Shown: positions 15,749-25,408, numbered from the stretch's first letter. The stretch is DNA of 46,241 bases from Gemmatimonadota bacterium (GCA_022563405.1 JADFNK010000010.1:1-46241); one strand, 5' to 3'. The notes: generated by a model not told the origin, from the letters alone. Numbers and translations: made by a program.

Positions 15749-18342
15749 TCCGAGGTTTCGCGGCTCGGCTCGCGTGGCGGGAGGGTCGAGCGGCGTACGG
15801 GCGTCTCACCGTCTTCGTGAGTTCCATCGCCCTTGGCGTCGGGTCGCTGGTCGCGATTCACTCGTTTCGGGCGGACGTGCAGCGCTCCATCGGAGAGCAG
15901 GCCCGCACCCTGCTCGGAGCGGACGTGCGGGTTTCGTCCAACCGGGCGTTCCCCGAGACGTTCGACGCGGTGCTCGACTCCATGGCGGAACAAGATAGGG
16001 AGGTCGCGCGCACGACCACCCTCGTTTCGATGGTGCTCGACACCCGAAGCCAGGGTATACGGCTGCTCCAGGTTCAGGGTGTGGCTTCCGGCTACCCGTA
16101 TTACGGGGAGGTCACCTCAACGCCTGATGCTGCCTGGGCGGAGATCCACGAGGGTCCCTCGGTCGTGGCCGACCCCGCGGTATTCATCCAACTGGGCGCG
16201 GCCGTGGGTGACACCCTGTTGATCGGGGAGGCCCGATTCGTGTTGAGGGGCGAGGTCACCGGGTTGCCCACGGAGCTCGGATTCCAAACGGCGATCGGCC
16301 CGCGGGTTTACATCTCCCTGGACCGGTTGCCCTCGACCGGGCTGTTGACCTTCGGGTCGATCGCTCGTTATCACGCAAACTTCAGGATGCCGGAGCGGGA
16401 AGACCGAGACGAGTTTTGGGATCGGAACGGAGAACTTCTGGACGCGAACCAGCTCGAGTTCACCACCGCGGGTATTCGTGCTCAGGAAATGAGTTCGGCC
16501 GTGGAAGACTTCTCGCGGTATCTGGGCCTGATGGGTCTGACGGCGCTCTTCCTCGGAGGGATCGGGGTGGCAAGCGCAATCAACGTGTATATCCGTGAGA
16601 AGGTCGTGAGCGTGGCGGTCCTGCGTTGTTTGGGCGCACTCCAGGGGACCATCTTCACCGCCTACCTCCTTCAGGCCGCCGGTCTGGCGCTGATCGGCTC
16701 CATTCTGGGGGTCGGATTGGGGACGGCGGTCCAATGGGGGCTGCCCTTGGCGCTTGCCGGCGTGTTACCGGCTGGGGTCACGACGCAGGTGTCCTGGCTC
16801 GCCCTCGGGGCGGGTGTCGCTCTCGGTGTCTGGGTGGCGATAATGTTCGCGTTGGGCCCGCTCCTGGAGGTTCGGGGAGTCTCCCCCCTGATCGCGCTCC
16901 GGCACGACTTCGAGCCCGCGAAACGGACCGATTTTCGAAGGATCGGAGCCTTCCTCCTGCTGGCGCTCACGTTGGTGGGGCTCACCGTTCTGGAGGCGCC
17001 GACTCCCGACCAGGGGATCCGCTTCGCAGCAGCGCTGGGGGGTGTGGGGCTCTCGTTATGGGCGATGGCGCGTGTGCTGATCCTTGCCGCCCGACGATTT
17101 TTCCCACACAGGATGTCCTACCCGATCCGCCAGGGAGTGAGCAACCTCTTCCGTCCGCGGAATCAGACCGTATCGGTGACGCTGGCTCTGGGCTTCGGGG
17201 CTTTTGTGATCGGAACCGTGGGGCTCGTCGAGGCGAGCCTCACTCAGGCGTTCACGCTCGAAGCCGGCGCAGGCAGGTGGAATCTGCTGCTCTTCGACGT
17301 CCAACCGGACCAGCGTGAAAGCGTCGAGAGCTTCGTCGGCTCCCGTTCCTCCGGACCCCTCGAGGTGACACCGCTGGTACCCTCCCAACTGTCGGCGATC
17401 AACGGGATTCCCGTAGAAACCCTTCTGACGCTGCCCGAGGGAGAGCGGCCCTCGTCCTGGGCCATGCGGAGGGAATTCCGGCACACCTACCGGGCCGAGC
17501 TCTCGGGCTCAGAGGTCATGGTCGCGGGTGACTGGTGGGACGACGAAGTGGCGGTTGGAGGCGATGGTGGTGGCCGGGGGACGGGCGCGGAGCGGGTGAG
17601 CGGCGACGGTGTGGCCGGTATCGCGAGGATCTCGATGGAGGTCGAGCTGGCCGAGAGTCTCCGTGTCGGGCTCGGTGACCACGTTACGTGGGATTTTGCG
17701 GGCGTGCCTGTCGAGTCGCGGATCACGAGCCTGAGATCCGTGGATTGGGCCCGGTTCGAGACGAATTTTTACGTGATTTTCGAACCCGGCGTGTTGGAGG
17801 AGGCTCCCCAGACCGCGGTCATCCTGGCCCGTGTCGATGGGGAGCAGGAACGAGCGGAGCTACAGCGGGATCTGGTCGTACGTTTTGCCAACGTCGCTGT
17901 ATTGGATCTCTCGCTGCTGCAACAGACTATCGACGCGATTCTGCGGCAGGCCAACCAGGGGATCCGTTTTCTCGGCGTCTTCAGCACGGTGGCAGGGGTC
18001 CTCGTACTGATCGGGGCGCTCGCGACGTCGCGGTATCAGCGGATGCGTGAAAGCGCGTTGCTCAAGACGTTGGGGGCTACGCGGCGGGTGATTCTCCAGA
18101 TTCTCACCGTCGAATACGCGGTGCTGGGTTCACTCGCCACCACCGCGGGGCTCGTCTTGGCCATCGGGGCCGGATGGATGATGGCGCGGACGGTCTTCGA
18201 AGTTCCGTTCCGACTGGACCTCGTCCGAATCGGAGGCGTGTGGCTGTGGGTCACCGCGGTGACGGTGGTCGTAGGCCTGATCGGAAGCCGAGGTGCACTT
18301 TCCCGCCCGCCTTTGGCGGTGCTGCGGGATGTGGCGGGATAG
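15745..18342 (+). CDS. YbbP-like ABC permease (FtsX family)
   Basis: An 865-residue inner-membrane permease with about ten helices: one near 20-40, a large periplasmic domain (~45-250), a first FtsX core (~255-370), a linker pair, a second periplasmic domain (~490-725) and a second FtsX core (~745-860). This duplicated layout is that of YbbP. With the ATPase it would extract or expose hydrophobic molecules at the membrane, possibly for hydrolysis by the divergently encoded TesA-like esterase; that coupling is established for E. coli only as a complex and is inference here. GTG start overlaps the ATPase stop. Confidence 0.92.
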   Translation: MIRGFAARLAWREGRAAYGRLTVFVSSIALGVGSLVAIHSFRADVQRSIGEQARTLLGADVRVSSNRAFPETFDAVLDSMAEQDREVARTTTLVSMVLDTRSQGIRLLQVQGVASGYPYYGEVTSTPDAAWAEIHEGPSVVADPAVFIQLGAAVGDTLLIGEARFVLRGEVTGLPTELGFQTAIGPRVYISLDRLPSTGLLTFGSIARYHANFRMPEREDRDEFWDRNGELLDANQLEFTTAGIRAQEMSSAVEDFSRYLGLMGLTALFLGGIGVASAINVYIREKVVSVAVLRCLGALQGTIFTAYLLQAAGLALIGSILGVGLGTAVQWGLPLALAGVLPAGVTTQVSWLALGAGVALGVWVAIMFALGPLLEVRGVSPLIALRHDFEPAKRTDFRRIGAFLLLALTLVGLTVLEAPTPDQGIRFAAALGGVGLSLWAMARVLILAARRFFPHRMSYPIRQGVSNLFRPRNQTVSVTLALGFGAFVIGTVGLVEASLTQAFTLEAGAGRWNLLLFDVQPDQRESVESFVGSRSSGPLEVTPLVPSQLSAINGIPVETLLTLPEGERPSSWAMRREFRHTYRAELSGSEVMVAGDWWDDEVAVGGDGGGRGTGAERVSGDGVAGIARISMEVELAESLRVGLGDHVTWDFAGVPVESRITSLRSVDWARFETNFYVIFEPGVLEEAPQTAVILARVDGEQERAELQRDLVVRFANVAVLDLSLLQQTIDAILRQANQGIRFLGVFSTVAGVLVLIGALATSRYQRMRESALLKTLGATRRVILQILTVEYAVLGSLATTAGLVLAIGAGWMMARTVFEVPFRLDLVRIGGVWLWVTAVTVVVGLIGSRGALSRPPLAVLRDVAG

Positions 18343-18419
18343 CCGAGCGCACGTTTGGGGCTGGTCAGATCGATCGACGTCTTGACGGGAACGTGGGATC
18401 CGGGAAGGACAGCAAGCCC

Positions 18420-18761
18420 ATGCATCGCAACAAGCTTCTCGACTTACTCGACGACTATGCGTCGCGCTTCCCGGACGAGGACGTCACGGGTTTCATCGGT
18501 TTTGTGCGTCGCCAACCTCGGTGCTTCGAACGCGACTGTTTCGACGATGGCCACGTTACCGGCTCGGCTTGGGTGGTGGATACGGCCGGCGTTCGCACCT
18601 TGTTGACGCATCACGCGAAGCTCAAGCGCTGGCTCTCGGACGCCTACCAGGTCAGCGCAGAGAGCCTGGATCTGAAGTGGGTGGCGATGGACGAACTTGC
18701 CAGCGTGACGAGCGAGGAATCGGTCTTGCGCATGGCGCGCAAATGGGGCCTTCACCGGTAG
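18420..18761 (+). pseudogene. Nudix hydrolase remnant lacking the catalytic Nudix box
   Basis: The 113-residue product matches both ends of a known Nudix group whose members have about 180-190 residues: the N-terminus MHRNKLLDLLDDYASRFPD...GHVTGSAWVV...LLTHHAKLKRWL, and the C-terminus ESLDLKWVAMDELASVTSEESVLRMARKW. In intact relatives RWL is followed by QLGGHADGD and the Nudix box GX5EX7REUXEEXGU. Here about 70 residues are absent and SDAYQVSAESLDL follows directly, in frame. The metal-binding catalytic helix is therefore gone. AAGGA stands 10 bases before the ATG. Either a recent in-frame deletion or an assembly collapse. Confidence 0.8.
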
Positions 18762-18781
18762 GCGCCCCTACCGCCGCCGGT

Positions 18782-19195
18782 TCAGAGATCGACGGATAAC
18801 GCCAACTCGTATCGGCAGGATGGACAGGAGATGGGGTGTGGGTGACGGAGGCGTGCCGGGCGAGAAAGTGAGACGCTCTCTCCACACCGAGGGCAGGCGC
18901 CGTCCACCAAGTGGAGCGTGTGTACCTCGGCCCAGCGCTTACGGGCCATTACGAGCCCCATCCCGAGTGCCGCCACGGCCCAGGGCGCGTGCGGCGGCAC
19001 CAGGCCGACGGCCGGAGCCACGATCAGCCCCGCGGCCAGTGCTATCGAGGCACGCCTCGCCCTCCACCCCGTACTTCGGGCCTCGATTCGGGCGTTGGCC
19101 GGTACGACGTCGAAACCGAAGAGCGTGATACGTGCAGGCACCAAGATTCCGGCCGCGGAGGCATCGGACGAAACAGGGTCGGGCGTCTCGCCCAT
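18782..19195 (-). CDS. Small membrane protein with C-terminal zinc ribbon
   Basis: 137 residues. Two hydrophobic segments (about 50-67 and 71-84) form a hairpin in the membrane, then a cytoplasmic zinc ribbon with CPRC (101-104) and CPSC (124-127), the second followed by RYELALSVDL. I do not recognise a named family. AAGGA is 5 bases before the ATG. It is convergent with the Nudix remnant (20 bases) and divergent from the DUF4136 gene. Confidence 0.75.
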   Translation of the reverse strand: MGETPDPVSSDASAAGILVPARITLFGFDVVPANARIEARSTGWRARRASIALAAGLIVAPAVGLVPPHAPWAVAALGMGLVMARKRWAEVHTLHLVDGACPRCGESVSLSRPARLRHPHPISCPSCRYELALSVDL

Positions 19196-19346
19196 GGCGT
19201 TCCTTTCGGTGTGGGTTCTGATGAGGAACTATATTGCCAAAGGCCCTCTAGTAGGATCATTGACCTTGGTAACGGTCCCAAGCCGTACTTCGGGTCTGGG
19301 CCCGAGTAGAATCACGGAAGCAATACAGCCGCAGAGGATGCGTCGA

Positions 19347-20108
19347 ATGCGCCGTTGTCCGTCTTCTTTTTTCTGTCTGGTGGCAGGAGTTACTCTCGCG
19401 TCGACCGCGTGTGCGACGGTCCAGTACGGCACAGACTACGATCGCGAGGCGGACTTCGTACAACTCGAGACTTATGGCTGGATGTTGCCCACCGAGGAGG
19501 AGCAGCAGGAGCTCGATCGCATCAGCCCATTCCTCGAGCGGCGGCTGACACGAGCGCTTGACCGCGAGCTCACAGACCGCGGCTACGTCGAGACCACGAA
19601 TGACACTCCTGATTTTTGGGTGTCCGCATACCCCGTCGTTCCCATGAGTGACGAAGCGGACGATGGATCCGTCGAGGTCGTGCAGCGTCCGGTGCGCACC
19701 TCCGGTGTTGCGGTGTCCGTGGGCTTTGCCGGCGGTGGCTATTGCTGCCGCGGCTTCTACGGAGCTCCCTATGCCCCGTTCGCCTATCCCTATGGTAGTT
19801 TCGGCTACCCTCGATACGGTGGGTACCCGGGATACTTTGGGTACCCGGGTTTCGGCGTCGGTTTCTACTCGGTGGGTGGTTTTGGCGGGTATCCCTATCG
19901 TGGGTACGGCTATCCCATGTCGGCGTCGGGCTTCGTGCCTGGGACGCTCACCATAGACGTTACCGACGGGCGCTCCGACGAACTGGTGTGGCGTGGTTGG
20001 GCCGAGGGCGCGCTGTTCGAGCCGGTTTCGCCAGAGCAGCTCGCAGACTTCATCGACGAGGTCGTCGGGAAGATCATGAGGGACTTCCCGTCCGTCCCCG
20101 AAGCGTAA
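19347..20108 (+). CDS. DUF4136 lipoprotein with Gly/Tyr-rich insert
   Basis: A 253-residue putative lipoprotein: leader ending in LASTAC with the lipidation Cys near residue 23, then the DUF4136 start (VQYGTDYDREADFVQLETYGW). The family has a beta-rich domain that ends with an amphipathic helix, seen here as PEQLADFIDEVVGKIMRDFP. Between them is an insert of about 75 residues rich in Gly, Tyr, Phe and Pro (YGSFGYPRYGGYPGYFGYP and similar). Outer-membrane function unknown. I choose ATG 19347, about 9 bases after AGAGG; an ATG at 19338 touches that site. Confidence 0.8.
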   Translation: MRRCPSSFFCLVAGVTLASTACATVQYGTDYDREADFVQLETYGWMLPTEEEQQELDRISPFLERRLTRALDRELTDRGYVETTNDTPDFWVSAYPVVPMSDEADDGSVEVVQRPVRTSGVAVSVGFAGGGYCCRGFYGAPYAPFAYPYGSFGYPRYGGYPGYFGYPGFGVGFYSVGGFGGYPYRGYGYPMSASGFVPGTLTIDVTDGRSDELVWRGWAEGALFEPVSPEQLADFIDEVVGKIMRDFPSVPEA

Positions 20109-20179
20109 GGCGTTCCACCAGCTCGAATCCGCGTTCCCGCACGACCAGGCTCGTCCGACACCTCAGCCTCTCCTCAGGC

Positions 20180-21352
20180 TCATCCCCGCCGGTCAGAAAA
20201 ATCACGGAGCCGTTCGGCGGCCTTCTCCAGGGTTTCCATCCGCTTGCAGAACGCGAACCGCACGAGGGATCGTCCGAGTTCCGGGGGTGAGAAAAAACTG
20301 GACCCTGGCACGGGTAAGACCCCAGGGTCTCTCGCCATTTGCCTCGAGAAGACATCGTCCGGTTCGTCACTCAGCCCCGAGAAGTCGGCGAGGATGTAAT
20401 AGGCCCCCTGGGGCTTCTCACACCGAAATCCGGCGTCCACGAGTGCGCTGTACAGCACCTCCCGCCGTGCCCGGTACTCCTCCACCATGCCGGAGTAGTA
20501 CTCCGGGCCCAGAGATTCCAATCCGGCCGCGCAGGCGTCCTGGAGGGGCGCTGGGGCACCCACCGTGAGAAAGTCGTGAACCTTGCGGATGGCCCCCGTC
20601 AGATCGGGCGGCGCGATGATCGTGCCGATCCTCCAGCCGGTGATGCCGAACGTCTTGGAGAGCCCACTGACGGTGATCGTGCGATCGCGCATTCCGTCCA
20701 GAGTGGCGATCGGAATGTGCTCGCCCTCGTAGTAGATATGCTCGTAGATCTCGTCGGTGATGGCGAGGAGGTCGTGTTCGATACAGAGAGCCGCGATCGC
20801 CTCGAGCTCGGATCGGTCGAGAACCCTGCCCGTCGGATTGTTCGGAGTGTTGACGACGATGGCCCGTGTACGGTTCGTGACCAGAGAGGCCAGCCGGTCG
20901 GTGTCGAGACGGTACTCTGGCGGCACGAGCGGCATGAAGACCGGACTGGCGCCGCAGAGTATGGCGTCCGGTCCGTAATTCTCGTAGAACGGCTGTAGGA
21001 TGATCACCTCGTCCCCGGGATCGATGACCGCCAGCATGATGGCGGCCATCGCTTCGGTCGCACCACACGTGACGGTGATCTCCTGATCACCCTCCACCTC
21101 CATGCCGTACCACTCCCGATACTTGGTTACGAGTGCCGTGCGCAGCCGGGGTGATCCCCACGTGATCGCATATTGGTTGCGATCAGCGCGAATCGCGTCA
21201 CAGGCGGCCTCTTTCAGCAGTTCGGGAGCGGGGAAATCGGGAAACCCCTGAGCCAGATTAATGGCGTCGTATTCTCGAGCCACTCGGGTCATCTCACGAA
21301 TGACCGACTCCGTGAAGTTGTGCGTCCGTCGTGCTGTCCGTTGTGCGGCCAT
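20180..21352 (-). CDS. PLP-dependent aminotransferase, class I/II
   Basis: A 390-residue fold-type I aminotransferase. Characteristic points are INLAQGFPDFPAPELL near 30, NQYAITWGSPRLRTAL near 57, the PNNPTGRV loop, DEIYEHI and the Schiff-base Lys in SGLSKTFGITGWRIG (~232), and the late Arg in SLVRFAFC that binds the substrate carboxylate. This subgroup includes kynurenine/methionine/aspartate aminotransferases (YbdL, KAT-like), so the amino donor cannot be fixed. The frame reaches a TTG at 21367; I choose ATG 21352 (family N-terminus). Convergent to the DUF4136 gene with a 71-base gap. Confidence 0.92.
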   Translation of the reverse strand: MAAQRTARRTHNFTESVIREMTRVAREYDAINLAQGFPDFPAPELLKEAACDAIRADRNQYAITWGSPRLRTALVTKYREWYGMEVEGDQEITVTCGATEAMAAIMLAVIDPGDEVIILQPFYENYGPDAILCGASPVFMPLVPPEYRLDTDRLASLVTNRTRAIVVNTPNNPTGRVLDRSELEAIAALCIEHDLLAITDEIYEHIYYEGEHIPIATLDGMRDRTITVSGLSKTFGITGWRIGTIIAPPDLTGAIRKVHDFLTVGAPAPLQDACAAGLESLGPEYYSGMVEEYRARREVLYSALVDAGFRCEKPQGAYYILADFSGLSDEPDDVFSRQMARDPGVLPVPGSSFFSPPELGRSLVRFAFCKRMETLEKAAERLRDFSDRRG

Positions 21353-21397
21353 GGGGTTCCGGGGCAAGATTGTGGCGGTGAAGAGGCCGACTCCATA

Positions 21398-22081
21398 GTG
21401 TGGAGTTTCAGAAGTTCGCGGGCCACTAAACGTACGGAGTCACTTCTGCAGCATAACACTGCCAGACCCAGCCGGCCGGATCACAGGAGTAGAGACCGTA
21501 CGGCAGCTTTGCTGGTCCTCGTGTTGGGGGCACTTTTGATCGTGACCCGGGGTGAGGCACAGATTTCTCCATTGCAGTTGGAAGTGGGCGGGGGGGCTTG
21601 GATTCCCAACGCCGATCTCGTCGGGGCTCCGGGGTTCGGGGGGGAAGCGTCCGCCGGCGCCAGCTTCGGCGTTCACTTCATCCTGAAGAGGGGCTTCATC
21701 AGTTATGTGGTCGGATTCAGTGAGCACCGCTTCGGCTGCACGCAGGTCCAATGCGGGGAGGAGGTGGACTTCGTTTCCACGGCGTGGGATCTGGGCGTGC
21801 GCGTGAATTTTCGCCAAGAGGGGATCATGCCGTGGGTGAGCTTGGGTGCGAGCGCTGCTGTGGTCGACGCTCACGTCGACTCCGGGAGTGTCGTGTTGAC
21901 CGAAGCCTCCGACCGAGGCTGGGGGTACGAGGTCGGGGCCGGGGTTCTTGTTCCGTTGCGAGGACCGTTTTTTATCAACCCGGGAGTGCGCTACGGGCGA
22001 AATGATGTCGATTTCACCGGCCGGGGCACCCTGGAGACACGATACATCGTTGTGGACGTCGGCTTGGTCCTGGCGTTTTAG
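21398..22081 (+). CDS. Small outer-membrane beta-barrel protein
   Basis: About 227 residues: an N-terminal signal sequence (TAALLVLVLGALLIVTRGEAQ) and then alternating beta strands typical of an OmpA/OmpW-sized 8-strand barrel, ending YIVVDVGLVLAF with C-terminal Phe, the usual insertion signal. One disulfide-like pair occurs in GCTQVQCGEE. The start is uncertain: GTG 21398 is in frame 11 bases after AGAGG but gives a long n-region. Function not recognisable. Co-oriented with the Asp-box gene 61 bases downstream. Confidence 0.7.
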   Translation: MWSFRSSRATKRTESLLQHNTARPSRPDHRSRDRTAALLVLVLGALLIVTRGEAQISPLQLEVGGGAWIPNADLVGAPGFGGEASAGASFGVHFILKRGFISYVVGFSEHRFGCTQVQCGEEVDFVSTAWDLGVRVNFRQEGIMPWVSLGASAAVVDAHVDSGSVVLTEASDRGWGYEVGAGVLVPLRGPFFINPGVRYGRNDVDFTGRGTLETRYIVVDVGLVLAF

Positions 22082-22142
22082 ACCGCTGGGCCGCCCCTTC
22101 CGCGAGAAACCGCACCCACACGCGAGGAACCACGAGCACAAT

Positions 22143-22190
22143 ATGAAGCCGAGATCCACGTCGGGTATGAAGCTGAGATCCACGTCCGGT
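22143..22190 (+). repeat. 24-bp tandem duplication carrying the start codon
   Basis: ATGAAGCCGAGATCCACG and ATGAAGCTGAGATCCACG begin two adjacent 24-base units (22143-22166, 22167-22190) that differ at two bases. Both have an in-frame ATG, so the protein begins MKPRSTSGMKLRSTSG. The second unit alone would give a normal signal peptide. Confidence 0.95.
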
Positions 22191-25100
22191 GTGCTTCTTC
22201 CTCTCTTGGTGTCGACCGTCGCCGTAGCGCTGATGGCCGAGCCGGTTCTGGGCCAGGTGAGTGCCGACCGATTCGCGGGCATGCCCGCACGGAGCATCGG
22301 TCCGACGGGTGCCATAGGCCGGATCTCCGCGATCGACGCGGTCGAGTCGGATCCGAATGTCGTCTATGTCGGGGCGGCGACCGGGGGGCTCTGGAAGTCC
22401 GTCAACGGGGGCCAAACATGGCGGGCGGTTTTTGACGACCAACCCGTTTTGGCCATCGGCGCGGTCGTAGTCAACCAAACCAACCCCGACGTCGTGTGGG
22501 TCGGGATCGGGGAGGGAGGCGGCAACAACAATAACAACGACGGCGACGACGAGGATCCGACGGTGGCCAGCGTCTATCGTTCGCTCGATGGTGGCGAGAC
22601 GTGGGTGGCTAGAGGGCTCGCCGGCCTCGAGGGTGTACACCGGATCTTGTTGCACCCCGGAGACCCCGAAATCGCTTATGTGGGTGGCTTGGGTCGGACG
22701 TGGCAAGCTGGGGGCGACCGCGGCGTCTACAAGACCACGGACGGTGGGCAGACATGGACCCGAGTGCTCTTCGTGGACGAAGTAACCGGCGTTTCGGATC
22801 TGGTCATGGACCCGAGCGATCCGAACCGCCTCCTCGCGGCCATGTGGTCCAGCCGGAGATTTCCATGGTCCCTGGAGCCGAGGGGTCCGGGTAGCGGTCT
22901 GTATCTGACGCAGGATGGGGGCGACAGTTGGATCCGCCTCGAGGAAGGGGACGGTGTTCCCGGGGGCGAGCTCGGGCGCATCACGCTCGAGGTGTTCCGG
23001 GGCGACCCGAGGGTCGTTTATGCTCTCGTGGATTCCGGTGAGGGAGTGCTCCTTCGTTCGCTCAATCGGGGGCGCACGTGGAGGACGGTGAGGCGGGGTC
23101 CCGACCTGGTTGCACCCGTCGGTGACCCCAGCGGCATCGTGGCCGATCCCGTCAACGAGTCGAGGCTGTTTCACCTCTCCTCTCGTCTCTCCGTGAGCGA
23201 CGACGGTGGAGAGACTTTCCGCCCGAACGGGCGCGGTTCCGAGTTGGGCTATCGAGTTCTATGGATCCACCCCGAAGACCCGCGGTTGATGTACGGGGGC
23301 ACGGACCGAGGGCTGTATCTCTCACGCGACGGCGGGGAGCACTGGAGCACCATGGGGGGACTCCCGGTCGGCAGGTTCACCCATGCCTCGGTAGATATGG
23401 AGGTCCCCTTCAACGTCTACGGGGGATTGGAGCGTAACGGGTCCTGGATGGGGCCTGCGTACGGGTGGGAGGAGGGTGGCGTCCGAAACCGTGACTGGAC
23501 GGAGCTGGGGTCGGACGACGGCTTCAGGATCCTGGCCGATCCAAGCGAGGCGAGCCATGGGTACGCGGTTACCCAAGGTGGGGGCCTCGTTCGGTTCAAC
23601 CTTCAGACGGGCGAGCGGAAACACATTCGACCGTGGGCTCCGGCCTTCACGGAACTTCGCCTCAATCAGGACGTGCCCATCGCGCTCGATCCACACGACC
23701 CCGCAGCCATCTTCTATGGGAGTCAGTTCGTCCACAAGAGTTTGAATCGGGGTGAAACCTGGCAGATCATCAGCGGTGACTTGACCGCCAACGATCCCGC
23801 GCAACGACGTGAGGTTTCTCGGGACGAGCGGAACAACGACGGCCTCACCGACGCGGGGAACACGGATGGCCCGGAAGAAGAGGGCGGCGCCACGATCACG
23901 GTCATCGCGCCGAGCCCGCTCGACCGAGACGTGATTTGGGTCGGTACGGACGAGGGCGACGTTCACGTGACCCTGTCGGCGGGTGGGGAGTGGGAAAGCG
24001 TGAGGAGCAGAATCCGCCGCGTTCCGGACAGCAGTTGGGTGGCCCACATCGAACCCTCCGCCGTCCGACCTGGGTCGGCCCTCGTGGCTTTCGACGCTCA
24101 TCGAACGGGGAATCGGGAGTCGCTCATTTTTTCGACCGACAACTACGGGCGCGACTGGGAGAGAATCGGCGGGGAATCCAACCTCGAAGGGATTGTCCAC
24201 ACGGTCCTGCAGGACGCCATCGTGGAGGAGCTGCTTTTCGCCGGGACGGATCAGGGGATGTACGTATCTCTGAATCGAGGCGAGGACTGGTTCAAGTGGA
24301 CTCACGGGTTGCCGCCGGTGGCGGTCCGCGACCTCGTCCAGCATCCCCGAGACCACGATCTGGTGATCGCAACGTACGGGCGGGGCGCATACGTGCTCGA
24401 CGACATCAGGCCTCTTCGGGAGCTCGCCAGAGATCTGAGAATCCTCGACGTCGAGCTCTTCCTCTTTCCACCGCCTCCCGCGTTCATCCGCAGCACACAG
24501 GTCCGAGATCGAGACGGCGGCCCGGAGGTGGGTGTAGCTCCCCGGGGCCAGGAGCGCCCTGCCGGCGTGCTCCTGACGTATTGGTTGGGCAGAAATGGGA
24601 ACGACGGTGATGACGGTGGCGACACGGGAGACGACGCCCAGGATCCGGTCGGTGATGCCGGGGAAGGGCAGCGCGGCGTCACCGTCGAGCTCCTGGATTT
24701 CGACGGGCAGGTTGTACGAACCTTCCAAGGGCCCGGGGCACCCGGGATGAATCGGGTCGTCTGGGACCTCCGGGAGGATGCGCCGACCCCGAGTGGACCG
24801 CTGGGCCTGTTCTCCGACGTGGCCATCGGAACCGACGATGATTGGGTGCGATCCGCAGAGGTAGTACCCGGCCTGTTCACCGTTCGGATTTCGAGGGAGG
24901 GCACCCAGGCCCTTCGGGGGCTGGAGGTACACGAGGATCCCCGCGTGCACGTCGAGCTCGTGGACCGGATCAACAAGTACCAGGCGGTGAAGCGCGGCGT
25001 CGACCTCGACGCAAGACTGAGGGCACTTCGGGCGGCGATCGGCAGCGTGCACGACGAACTCCAAAGAGTGATCGACTTGGTGCGTGAGCGTGGGTTCGCG

Positions 25101-25385
25101 GGGGATGTGGCGCTACTCGAAGCCGGCCAAGCCCTGGGCGACGAGCTCAGAGAGTTATCCGATTTTCGAAGTGTGATGAGATATCGCTCCGGGGTCCTTG
25201 GGCTGACCACATCTTACGACAAGCCGACCGAGGGACAGCGCCTCGATCTGATCCGCATGGAGGAGGAACTCGATGTCCTCACGCAGAGGATCGGCGATTT
25301 CTTCATTTTGGACATCAACCTCTTCGCTCGAAGGGTGGGGACCTCCGGACTGGAGGTATCCTTTTTCGTCGGGCCTATCGGCTAG
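22143..25385 (+). CDS. Exported Asp-box/sortilin-like beta-propeller protein
   Basis: About 1080 residues with a signal peptide (LLPLLVSTVAVALMAEPVLGQ). At least ten Asp-box motifs (S-x-D/N-x-G-x-T-W) are visible, for example SVNGGQTW, SLDGGETW, TTDGGQTW, TQDGGDSW, SLNRGRTW, SRDGGEHW and SLNRGEDW, spread over two propellers to about residue 760. A C-terminal region (~800-1080) with Gly/Asp-rich loops and a helical end is usual for bacterial homologues annotated as VPS10 or glycosyl hydrolase. No sialidase catalytic residues are evident, so glycosidase activity should not be assumed. It may be a secreted peptide-binding or hydrolytic protein. Start context: duplicated ATG, see repeat. Followed 23 bases later by proline dehydrogenase. 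Confidence 0.9.
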   Translation: MKPRSTSGMKLRSTSGVLLPLLVSTVAVALMAEPVLGQVSADRFAGMPARSIGPTGAIGRISAIDAVESDPNVVYVGAATGGLWKSVNGGQTWRAVFDDQPVLAIGAVVVNQTNPDVVWVGIGEGGGNNNNNDGDDEDPTVASVYRSLDGGETWVARGLAGLEGVHRILLHPGDPEIAYVGGLGRTWQAGGDRGVYKTTDGGQTWTRVLFVDEVTGVSDLVMDPSDPNRLLAAMWSSRRFPWSLEPRGPGSGLYLTQDGGDSWIRLEEGDGVPGGELGRITLEVFRGDPRVVYALVDSGEGVLLRSLNRGRTWRTVRRGPDLVAPVGDPSGIVADPVNESRLFHLSSRLSVSDDGGETFRPNGRGSELGYRVLWIHPEDPRLMYGGTDRGLYLSRDGGEHWSTMGGLPVGRFTHASVDMEVPFNVYGGLERNGSWMGPAYGWEEGGVRNRDWTELGSDDGFRILADPSEASHGYAVTQGGGLVRFNLQTGERKHIRPWAPAFTELRLNQDVPIALDPHDPAAIFYGSQFVHKSLNRGETWQIISGDLTANDPAQRREVSRDERNNDGLTDAGNTDGPEEEGGATITVIAPSPLDRDVIWVGTDEGDVHVTLSAGGEWESVRSRIRRVPDSSWVAHIEPSAVRPGSALVAFDAHRTGNRESLIFSTDNYGRDWERIGGESNLEGIVHTVLQDAIVEELLFAGTDQGMYVSLNRGEDWFKWTHGLPPVAVRDLVQHPRDHDLVIATYGRGAYVLDDIRPLRELARDLRILDVELFLFPPPPAFIRSTQVRDRDGGPEVGVAPRGQERPAGVLLTYWLGRNGNDGDDGGDTGDDAQDPVGDAGEGQRGVTVELLDFDGQVVRTFQGPGAPGMNRVVWDLREDAPTPSGPLGLFSDVAIGTDDDWVRSAEVVPGLFTVRISREGTQALRGLEVHEDPRVHVELVDRINKYQAVKRGVDLDARLRALRAAIGSVHDELQRVIDLVRERGFAGDVALLEAGQALGDELRELSDFRSVMRYRSGVLGLTTSYDKPTEGQRLDLIRMEEELDVLTQRIGDFFILDINLFARRVGTSGLEVSFFVGPIG

Positions 25386-25408
25386 TCCTCATCCAGCGTC
25401 TGATTTCG

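Noticed and set aside
23322-25064. 580-codon antisense frame opposite the Asp-box gene
   Set aside because: High G+C produces long antisense frames. The sense strand carries ten Asp-box motifs and a signal peptide; the antisense product has no recognisable feature.
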